Source of the DNA: Fasciola hepatica
Lineage: Eukaryota > Platyhelminthes > Trematoda > Plagiorchiida > Fasciolidae
Length of the DNA stretch: 64,000 nt
Assembly (NCBI GenBank): GCA_948099385.1
Contig: CANUEZ040000014.1
Coordinates: 2,418,001 to 2,482,000 of the forward strand
Reading direction: 5' to 3'
The notes beneath the pieces were generated by a model. The model was not told the DNA's origin. It saw only the letters and a program-made list of their open reading frames with translations, and did no database searches. This document shows positions 35,101-45,600 of this stretch, piece by piece. Every line of letters starts with the position of its first letter. Within the stretch, counting starts at the first letter, position 1. The position numbers were made by a program, and so were the translations under genes.

Positions 35101-38100
35101 GGAGGGGTATTTTCATCAGCTAGTACCCATTCGTGGTAGAGAATAGAACCAGCATGTCTTGAAGCCTTGAAGTAGTACACGTGTACGAGGCTGAAGCCTC
35201 AATGGTCCCGGATCCTGTGATTATCTGGTTATCCGAATGTCGCCGGTGAGCTGGAAGATAGTTCACGGGATAAAGGGCAATGGAAAAAGGGAGAGGGTTC
35301 AGAAAACAAATCTTTACGGTATCTTGCATCTGGTATTAAAGGTGATCTGGAAGATAGACCACTGGACGTTGAGAAAGGTCCGCATATGCGGCAATCCGTT
35401 CTGCTCGAGTCGCACGGACGATTCCGTCATGATAAATCCATCAGACAAACAGCAAAATTCTTAGGCCGAGAGCCGCGCGCTGCCTCGCAGCTGAAGCATG
35501 GGTTTTTGAAGTACAAACGCTGATATCAGCTGTGCATAGATCTCCACTGATGTCCTTTGGACAAACCACTAGGCCAGGAGAACGGTGCTTTGAAATACTT
35601 AGTGAATGAGAGGACATGTAGAATAATTGCCGGTGTATCAGACAAGTTTAACATGATTGTTCCTTTCAGCCAATTCCATGGGGATGTGGAAAGGACTACG
35701 TTCCGCCCGAAGGTGGCAGAAAGACAATTAAATCAAGTGGAATTTGGTGTGCTGTTGCAGCAGCACGGATAGTAGTTGGATGCTCAGCCGGGGGATTAAA
35801 AATGAATCTTTGAAGAGGCCGACGCTTGGCGTTAGAAGATGGAGCAAATGAGCCAAACCAAATATGGAGATCATAACGTGGGATGAGTCTGAACAAGAAG
35901 CCTGTTGCTGTGATTTGCAGAAAACCAGACCCGAGGCGGCAACGGGTGGTACATGTGTGTTAGAAGAAACTTTTCTATAATTACAATAAAAGAATATACT
36001 GCAGCTTTAGCCGACCGCCAGTGCCTGGTGTTTTGTCTCATAATGATCATGATTGCCATTGATAGCCGGTTGCGAATTGGGGCTTGGGAGTGGGCTGGCT
36101 CACTAGACACCGTAGAACGTTCATGAGGAAGGCATTTGAAGTAGCAGGCAAAAACGGTCAAAAGTGCCATTGGTTGAAGAAGTGCTAGAGGGCTGGTTGA
36201 GGATGGACAGGCGTCAGTTGTTTGAGTGCTGCAGCGTGAACTAGATCACCTAGAGGGAATATTGGGAGTAACTATTGGGACGGTGCATTAGGACGTTTGG
36301 TGTCGGAAAACCGCCGGGCGAACCGGTGAAAGTATCATGGTAGCCTATAACCAGGGTAGTAGGATTGTGATCACCGTAGCCATCGATGTAAGGGGTTCCA
36401 CATAGTAACGGTCATCAAGAGTACATGATTAGGCCAGGACCACCTAGGGCGAAAAATAGCCCAATCCGATCAGTCAATTCTTGGGATCCGTGCCGTAATC
36501 CGGGGGCAACTTTCAGTGGACCTATAAACTCCAGTGTAACTGTTACAATCTGAAAGAGATCGGGGATGTAGCAGTCAGGAGGGTGGTCCGGCTGGGGGTA
36601 ATGACTAGCATATAAACTTTGGAGGACGTATAATTCGAGGCTTAGAATAAGTGGGAGGTCGAGAAGTGATTCAGCAGCTATCACACGTGATACGGCCAGG
36701 TACGATTTCGTAACCAAGTACACGAACGAGCCTAAACCAACCAAGAAGGCCGAGGACAGGTCCGGCAAAAGCTCCCTGTGATGGGTCATCGAGTCCAAAA
36801 ATTATATTCCCTCATTAAACATATTTATACGGACCCATTCTGCGGTACAACTAACATGCTATTTTGTAGCTTTGGCCTTCTTGCTACCTCCGTTGGCGCA
36901 GTTCTGGATGGGGGCGATTTCGGTGGGCCCTACCTGTTCGGTTCATAAAGTCCGTTACAAGTCATCACAATGGGAGTGATTCCAGTGTGGCTGACACCAA
37001 ATTCCCCTGATGCGATTGGCATCTTAGGGCTTAGGCGCACCTTGTTTATGAATGGATATTCGCGTTAAGGTTTACTCAGGCATGACAACCGCTCCCGGGA
37101 GCAGCCAACTCCGGTATCGGGTCTTCCTCTGGCTATAGGCAGTCTTCCTTTTCGAATCCTTCTTCTCAGTCACACAAAGTGGCTTATAGTCAGGACAATT
37201 GTACTTCAAAGTACTCCCACACATCCAGACCCGATTAAACCAGTGCGGTATCATAATCTTTGGTCGGACACATGGGCTTATTTCGGAAGTCCTGGAGGAC
37301 ATTTGGGTGACTTCCATCAGTCATCCATTGGGGTATGTAACCGATCAAGCAAACGTTTGACGGGCTATTCGATAGGTCAATTATTCAGCTGGGCCGCGAT
37401 TCCTGCAATCGACTGGTTTTCTGAAGTCTGTTTTTAAGATCTACCCGGTACAGGCGGAGTCAACAACATCGCCATCTTTCATCACGTGACTCTGGAGGCA
37501 AAGCGCACTCTGGCTCGTCAGCCCTGGTCATTAGCTCGCTCGGTGTCCCATCTCCTGTCAGTCGTACGGGATAACCAATATAATTAGTACAGCCCATCAT
37601 CTGCTATCGTTTCGAGCGTTCAATTCGTTGGAGGGGAACCGAGTCTCCATAGATAGTGAGAGCGTCCAAACCAGTTGTGGGTTGTGATGGCAGGAAGGGA
37701 GATAAAATTAAGGTGGGAGAACAAATTCCAAACGTATGAACTTAGAGCCTCAGCGGAACAGGCAAGCTTGCCCTAGACCGTAGGGGTAGAAGCGTCATAT
37801 TTTGGAGGTTGGCTAATAGCATCAGCTATATGGAGTTCACTAGGGTAATTTTGAATTGTGCATTTTGCCAATATTTTTACGTTTTTTGGGAAAAAGTTTG
37901 AGTCGTCGGCTCTTCGTGTGCCTTTGTAGGTGGAGAAGTAGACCAACTGTTATTTGGGAAGATTTCTAGGTTAAGAGATGGTATGATATAAAGTTCTGCA
38001 GGACTGTGTTGGACACCGTGGCTATCTGGGCTTCTGCTTTCTGATACGCATAGGCACCAGCTACGCTTGTGGAACCACCCCGATGGTCGGCGGCTGGAGT

Positions 38101-39720
38101 CAAATGTGGATGGCTTGTATCCTCGACGTAAGAGGTAATGCCGTTTTTCACCTTGTGCAGTTTGGAGACAATTGGAGGATGAAGTCTAAAGCTACCACGT
38201 AGGAGGCTCACCTTCACTCTTCATTTGCGCTCCGAGAAAAGGACGTAGGTGCTTAGAGAGCTATGTGGGCTGCAAGCCACTTGCGATTGAGCATCCAGGG
38301 TTGACCTTAGAAATCTCAGTTTTCATAATATTTTTGAGCGTAAACAAGTGCTGGTTATAATGGTCCATGTATCGACAAGAAAGATTATGAACCTGGCTGG
38401 CTTCACATGAACGAACTTTGGAAAGCCTGCATGGACAACGAAATTTCTTATCAGAATGCAGGTCGGAAATGGAGTGCGGAACCCGGAAGGGTCTGAACGG
38501 AGAGAGGCGGGGTCAGTTTTCTGTGGAGAGCTCATTCAGCAAGCTTGTCACCCCGCACGGGGTCAGGAAGACGTGCTGAGGGCCTAGCCCTTGCTCTCTT
38601 TTGTTTTGGGAGCCAGTCCATAAGCAGTTTTCGGTCGTGCCTGTAACGGGGAATCCATCCGTTATTCAAAGGGGCGTAGAGAATTAACCCGATACCTTCG
38701 CCCATAGGGTGTACTTCTCATTTCTCCTCCGCCGCCGGTCTTTACGTGTGATCCATTAGATCCGCCACTGCTAGAGTTGGCTGTTTCCCCCGCATAACAA
38801 GACCACCGCAGACTCGTTGCTGCTCTTTCATCGGTGGTGCCACGGCTTTTGGCTGTGGACGGGAGAGGATGTTGGAAACAAGCACATGGAAAGATTCTGG
38901 TACTTGGGGAATGAATAGCTAATGGCTCGCTTATGACAAGGGCGGAGTCCGACGACTTTCAATGTTTATGTGGGCCGGCTGTTGTTAGTATGAACTGTCG
39001 TGATAAATCGAGGCGACCCGCAGCTCATTAGTCTGTTTGATGACTAAGTAGTGGAGGTTTCATAGTGGTCGAGCATAGGGGGAAATTGCGTTATTTGGTG
39101 GTTGGGTGATTAGTGTTCGGTTGGGGCTAACACTTTAGTCTATTGACACGAAACAGGTTTGAGCGGTGCGCGCCTGATTCGATTTAGGGTGATGGTTAGA
39201 TTAAGGTTAAAGAGTCTGTCGGGCGCTGCATTTAAAGGTTAGAGATAAGGGCAAGGTCTAAATCAAATATAAGGCTGAGACAGTTCAAATTCTACCGTTC
39301 GTGCCACTGGCGGTATAACGCATATTCAGGAAAGATTCCAGGGGCACTGGCCTCAGTGTTGAGATGGAAAATGTGGGCAATGTTTACTGGTAGGTTTACG
39401 CTGAAGTAGGGGTAACGACGATGCATGGTCGGATAAAACCTAGAGATTATCAGTGGTTCAGAATAATATCCGGTTCGCTTTGCATTAGCAGCGCTTGGAA
39501 ACAGATGTGAGCATAAAGCTCTAGCGAGGATAAAAATGGTATTATTGTGACGCCAGGAAGGTATGTGGGGTTTAAATTGGCGGAGCAAAAAGACAGGGAA
39601 ACCGCAGCCAACTCTACGCAACACAGAAAGATCACTAAGTTTGCAGGGTTATGCAACCGGGACTAGTTAAAGGTTTGATAAATAGAATAAAACAGTATTG
39701 GATCTTGGGGTTACGCAAAA
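35101..39720. other. Unassigned sequence, about 4.6 kb
   Basis: No domain was recognised on either strand. The longest open stretch is about 127 codons on the minus strand at 36415-36798, rich in Leu and without motifs I know. The region near 38560-38600 shares a GGGTCAGGAAGA(C/A)GTG stretch with 41825-41850, so part of it is dispersed repeat. It is best read as old transposon 3' sequence and unidentified repeats. Confidence 0.4.
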
Positions 39721-39722
39721 AA

Positions 39723-39723
<1 letters not shown>

Positions 39724-39759
<36 letters not shown>

Positions 39760-39764
39760 TATAC
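39724..39764. repeat. (TA)n microsatellite
   Basis: An almost pure TA run with two C interruptions near its end. It lies just 3' of the CR1-like ORF2 relic on the minus strand. Confidence 0.95.
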
Positions 39765-39772
39765 ACGCGGGA

Positions 39773-41742
39773 TTATCTGAAGGGGCAAGGGATGGGGTCC
39801 GGAAGCGAAGGACTATGATTGACTGTGGTCCAAAAATCACGACAGTCTTTGTATGCTTGTTCTATGTTAATGTTAATGCAGGTCATGCTGGTTACAGATG
39901 ATGACTCAATGAGTCTGATTAGTGCTCCTTCAAGTTGTTTTGGGGTGCGACACAATCGCAGCGAGTCAGGAAGCTTATTCCAGAGGCCGGAATAGATAAT
40001 CATGAAAATTCCCGATCTGACTGGGAGTCTAGATGGGGGTAGGCGTAATGGTGAATTTTTTGTGACGGACGGGAATAAGGAATAGCACTATAGAAACCAA
40101 GTGGGTTATCAGATGAGTGGACTTATGAGTGCAGAAGGTCGAAGAGAAATGAAAGATTCAGCTTGATGCTACATAACCATAGAGATTTGAGCCGGTGTAG
40201 TTTGCACGCAGCTCTGTAGTTAGGGCTGGAAGAGGAGCCAAATAGCTTTTCGTGATAGAGCGCTGTACTCTTTCTATATTTCCTCGGTCCACCTCTCGCG
40301 TCAAGCTAAATATCAGGGGCAGTATTCCAAAAGCGGTCTAGCGTGAGTCCTGAATACCAGGGGTTCGTTCGCCTGAGTACGGTATGTTCTGAGGATAAGT
40401 GCAATCGTCCTTCTTCCCTGCCAATTTGGGTCAGTGCCTGTTCATGGAAGATAAAAGAACGGGAGTAATGCAGGCCCACGTGGGTAATGGGAATCGGCAG
40501 ATCGTTTATTGTGGGACAGCCTGTTGGAAGATGGTACCTGTAGGACGGGAGAGAGCTCCAAGCTGCCAGAAACTTCACCAGCCAATGAGTTCACCACTCA
40601 TCGAGGGACTTCAAATCCGACAGAGTATTACTAAGAGCTGAGTGCAGGGCATTCACCTCAAAGTGTAGGCCAGCTTTATGTCGTCAGCAAAGAGGGATGT
40701 CATTCTATTGCGCACCACTTGGAAGACGTCATTTATGTACATGAGATAAGAGAGGACCTGGAATGCTACTTCGTGCGACCCCGCCAATGAAGGAGAAGAA
40801 GAAAAAGAAAGTCCATTGAAGATGACGGTTTGGGATTGTCCGAAGAAGCAAGATTAAAGCCAGGAGAGAAGAGGGTCGGCGACTCCGTGGGACTTAATTT
40901 CTGACAATAATTGAAAGTGAGGTACTTGGTCGAATACCCTAGTCATATCGAGAAAGATGACAATGATTGACCTAATGTTGTCGGCATTGGAAGTGAGGAA
41001 CGAGAGGGGCTTTAGGAATCCGTGTTGAGCTGGGTTGATAAGACTTCAGGTATTTAGGAAATTTGAAAGTTTTCCCTCCCTATTCCTCTCCATGAGCCTG
41101 TAAACAATTGAAATATGGTTCATCGCGCGATAATTACCCGGGTCATATAACGGACCATTTTTGTAGTGTGGAATCACACAGGACGCTTTCCACTGGGCCG
41201 GGAAGATTCCGGACGACATGGATAACGAAAAGGGGCTAAGCAATAGGAGTACTAGGTCAGGTCCCCTAAACCGAAATAGGAGAGGTGGGGAGTCATCCGG
41301 CTGTGAATGATACAAGGGTTTGGTGTTGGCGAGGAATTGCTTGATGTTGTACGTCGTACACGTTGTGGTTGACAAGGCTTCATAAGTGAGCATTTGACGC
41401 AGAGTGACGGGGGTTGAGTGTCCATAGTAGGTGATAAGGTGAAACAGCAGTTGAAAGCCCAAGCCATATGTTTTGGCGAATCAAGGTGGGTACCATTTTG
41501 GATGAGGAATGGGATATGTTTTCAGTGCTGCGCGAGTTGCGAGATTTCAGAAGTCTCGAGTGGAACTTCAGACCATGGGGCCGTCTTAGCGTGGCCTCTT
41601 CTTGTTTTCCCAGTTTATTCTCAGTTGCTGCATAGAGATCGCGGTGGAGTTGGCTTATTCTCAGTGTCAAAGAAAAATCTCGAACCCCGAGGAATGAGTT
41701 CTGAAGCTCACAAATCTTTTGTCGAAGTTTCAATTTTTGCAC
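39773..41742 (-). pseudogene. CR1-like ORF2 relic (linker, RT and C-terminus)
   Basis: On the minus strand there is an endonuclease-RT linker (41742-41400) and early RT blocks WKASCVIPHYKNGPLYDPGN (near 41180). LDITRVFDQVPHFQL follows near 40960, and the catalytic motif FADDIK near 40690. Thumb sequence with IERVQRSITKSYL lies near 40275. The usual C-terminal block YLFRPLEQAS is in a shifted frame near 39985; the other frame there gives MIIYSGLWNKLPDSL. Frameshifts and stops (around 40830, 41040 and in the thumb) show it is dead. No endonuclease catalytic block was found upstream of 41742. Confidence 0.75.
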
Positions 41743-41949
41743 TCCTGGCTCTAATATGCCTAACGGTTGGGGTGAAAAGGTTTATGGGGAAGTGTGACTT
41801 GGCGCAGGACACACCAGCTGCTCCCTGCGGGTCAGGAAGAAGTGGGACCAGTCAAAGCCCCGGCGGGAAGCAGGCAAACGGGTCAGTTGGTCAATATATG
41901 GGTGTTTTGGTTTCAGGTTTCAACCGCTTCAGGGAGGCCTAGCTCGTGT

Positions 41950-42216
41950 GTGACAGCGAGGGGACAACGAGGGACCTCTGCTCCCCCTTCAGTGCGTAGA
42001 TGTCCCAGCTAAGCGATGGAGCAACCAGTGTTTCGTCCTCGCAGGCTATATGAAGATGGCGGGGTGCTATTTGGGACGGGATATAAATTCCTTTCTCAGA
42101 TGGGCAGATCGCGGTGATTTACCCTTTAATCTCGCCAAATGCCAAATCCTGTCTTCCAACCTAGAAAAAACTATCAGTATTCCGTATCACTGATTGTCAG
42201 AGGTAAAAGACCCAGG
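41950..42216 (+). pseudogene. CR1-like RT fragment, 5' side of the intact BEL insertion
   Basis: The plus strand reads NSFLRWADRGDLPFNLAKC (near 42085-42140), the RT thumb block that usually reads LQSWADRWCLPFNPAKC, then LSEVKDPG, the VKDLG block, up to 42216. The RT resumes at 48932 beyond the BEL element and its duplicated CCAGG. There is a stop near 42190. Confidence 0.7.
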
Positions 42217-42595
42217 TGTAACAGCCGGTCGTGGAAAATCCCCCTTTTTCCCTCGCGATTCAGTGTTTTTTCCCAACATCACTCATTTCCATACACTATT
42301 GACTTGTCTTTACGAACTGGTTGTTTTTCTGGACCAATTGTTGTTTGTTCGCGCCCAGAGTGCTATTTTGGCACATCCTTGCTCAGGACCTGCGTGACGC
42401 ACGTGCTGTCTGCTCACACGCTGCTATTCGGTTTCTCGTTGTTGAGTCTTTGTGATCGTATTATTGAGGTTTGTATATTGTTTATGTCATTGTTTATTTT
42501 AATAATCTAGTATCGTAGAATTATCACGGATAATCGCCTTCTGATTTCGGGATCCGTTGCGAATTTGGCTACGCATTGCTCAAACGTTCGTAACA
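42217..42595 (+). repeat. 5' LTR of the intact BEL element
   Basis: Begins TGTAACAGCCGG and ends CGTTCGTAACA. Reads continue into ATACTCAATAG on the inner side. The LTR should hold the promoter and polyadenylation signal, but no unambiguous TATA box or AATAAA was picked out. Confidence 0.96.
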
Positions 42596-42613
42596 ATACT
42601 CAATAGATCTATT

Positions 42614-42630
42614 TGGAACGAGGAAAATTC
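42614..42630 (+). promoter_or_regulatory. Candidate primer binding site
   Basis: TGGAACGAG starts 18 bp after the 5' LTR and is conserved at the same place in copy A' (near 27850). A TGG start fits pairing with the CCA end of a tRNA, but I could not match the remainder to a named tRNA, and the gap from the LTR is longer than usual. Confidence 0.3.
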
Positions 42631-42637
42631 ACGCAAA

Positions 42638-45600
42638 ATGCCAAGGAAAGGATCAAAGGCAGTCGAACCCGGACAGGAAGTAATACGGCAAGTCTCTGGG
42701 GAGGTTTTGGGTACTTATGATTCTTTAGTTAACGCTAGATCGCCTAGTCCTGTCAGTGCTAGCTCATGTGTTATTGAAAGCAATATTGATCGTAAGGACG
42801 TTGATTTATATAAGCTGAGAATAATAGAACTAGAGCAACAGTTACTTTCGGCTAGACTACAGGCGCATGAAGCAGAGAAGTGTACACAGAAACAGCGAGA
42901 GTATAGGACCAGTGACTTCGACACTTCCGATAGGTTAGAGTGCAATAAGGTAGGGAACCCCACGCAGGTCGCCGACTACAAACCACCATCGATCGATCTG
43001 CCTAGAGTGGAGTTAACGGTTTTCGACGGGCGAGCTGAGCAATATTGCAAGTTTGTCAAACAGTTCGAGACGTTCGTTGAAAACAAGGTGACCGACCCTG
43101 GGCAAAGGCTTCTTTACCTTACTCACTACTGCCGAGGCCGAGCGCGAGAAGCTATCGACGGATGCACCATGCTCGATCCAGAACAAGGCTACACAAGGGC
43201 AAGAAAGATTCTGAGGGACTTGTTTGGCCAACCTTTCAAAGTAGCCCGTAACCTAATAGAGGGCGTGATGGCAGAGGCAAAGAAAACCAAGGGCGACGTC
43301 TACACCATGGCCGACCTGGTGATCAAGATGCAGAACTGCTCAATAGCCCTCGACCATTTAGGTTACAGAGCTGATCTAGACGCCATGCACACTTTGGAAG
43401 GCATAGTCCGTCACCTCTCTCCCGAACTACAGGGTCGGTGGGCGGAAGAAGCTGAACGGATAAGCCGAGGCGACAGAGAAGCCAACTTCGAAGACCTGAC
43501 TGAATATTTAGACAGGCAAACGAAGATAGCTGACAGCAGATTCGGCCGACTCATCCGGGACAGCAACCGAGCAAACAAGCCCGGTACTAGCCAAGTCCAA
43601 ACCCCTGTACGGGAACATCCAAAGTACCAGCCTTGGACCAACACACACGTCATTTCACGAGATGCTACGGCGAAACCAAATTGCAGATCCTGTGGTACTA
43701 GCCATGGCCTACCAGAATGCCCCAAGTTCGGCAATGCCACAATAGACGAACGGTGGGGAATGGCGAGGATGGCAGGAGCATGTTTCATCTGTCTCAACAC
43801 CACGCACCGGGCAGCAGCCTGTAGAACAAGGAATCGATGTGGTTACGAGGGCTGCACGGGCAGACACCATCGGCTGCTGCATCGGGCGAGAATAACCATA
43901 TCCGAGGCGAGTGCCAAGCCCAGCGTGATCTGTTCAACTTCACAATCTGCCAGTAAACCGGTACGTTTAGGCGTAGTGGCCGTGGGAGTAGTGACTCCGA
44001 CTGGGATAGTCAAGGCGTTGGCTTTCGTTGATAGTGGATCCGACACCACTTTAGTGAAAGAGCGGTTTGCCGACAAACACCAACTGGCTAAAGGTGCGAC
44101 GTCGTTAGCAGTGAGCACGGTGGGCGGAACACAGGTAATGACTGCCGGTAGATTAAGGCTGCAACTCATCTCTCTAGACACTAACGAGGAAATTGAACCA
44201 ACGGAGGCATTCACGTTAGCGGATCTTCCCATGCGAGCACCAAGGTCGGTGAACGCAATCTTGACTCGATGGCCCCACCTGCAGGATGTAACCGTCGTAG
44301 ACTGGGAAGATGATGAGGTGGATCTCCTCATCGGATGCGACGTGCCAGAGGCGCATTGGGTGCTTGACCAAAGAGTGGGCGACCGCCAGGCACCTTATGC
44401 CGTACGCACGGCTCTGGGATGGATGTTATACGGTCCAGTAGGGGTACGCGGTTCCGTGAATTACTTATCCGCCGAAACGGACCGCATAGAGTATCATCTG
44501 CAACGGCTTTATGAAAAGGAGTTTCATGACATTGGGGACGAAAGACCGACGTTGTCTCAAGAGGATCACTTCGCTCTACAAACGGTGCGGCAAGGCTCTA
44601 GAGGCCTCAAAAAACAGTTCGAGGTTCCCCTCCCATGGCGCACACCGGTCGACCCGTGGACTGACAACAGAAATTATGTTCTCCAACGATTACTACGACT
44701 AAAAGAACGCTTCATTCGAGACCAGAATCTGTGGGAACGATACGCGGATTTAATGAAGCGAAACGAGGACCTCGGTTACGTTGAAAGGGTGCCTGTTAAC
44801 ACCGACAGCAAAAGGGGTATCTGGTATCTGCCTCACCATCCGGTTATCAACCCCAAAAAACCCAATAAACTGCGCGTGGTTTTCGACTGTGCAGCCAAGT
44901 TCCAGGGCAAGTCGTTAAACGATCGCCTACTACAGGGGCCTGACTGGACCACACCACTGATCGATGTTCTGTGCCGTTTCAGAGTGGGTAAAGTGGCTTT
45001 GTCTGCCGACATTAGGGAAATGTTCCATCAGGTGAAGATTCCGGTAGGAGAACGAGATGCTTTGCGTTTCCTGTGGTGGGAAGGGAGCGACCGGGACAAC
45101 GCAGTGGTGAATTATAGAATGACCGTCCACCCCTTCGGAGCCATATCGTCACCATTTTGTGCCAACTACGCCCTCCGAGAATCAGCGAACAAACATGGCG
45201 ATCTGGTACATCGGACGGTGGTAGAAAGCGTCAGCAGGAACTTCTACGTCGACGACTACCTTGGGTCATTCGATGATGTGGAATCAGCTCTAGAGCAGTT
45301 CAGGGGTCTGACGAGATTGCTGGAAGAGGGTGGCTTCCATCTAACTAAATGGATGTCGAACGCTTCGGAAGTGCTGAAGGTCATCCCGTATCACGAAAAG
45401 GTCGAAAGGGTAAGAGATTTGGACGGCTCCCCACTTCCTATCGAGCGCACTTTAGGGATACAATGGGACGCGGAAACGGACGATTTTGTTTTCGAACTGA
45501 ACGTTCCCGAACTGCCAATAACCCGTCGTGGCATACTATCTGCCGTCTCAAGTTTGTTCGACCCGCTCGGTTTCGTCTCACCATGGCTGCTACCCGGAAA

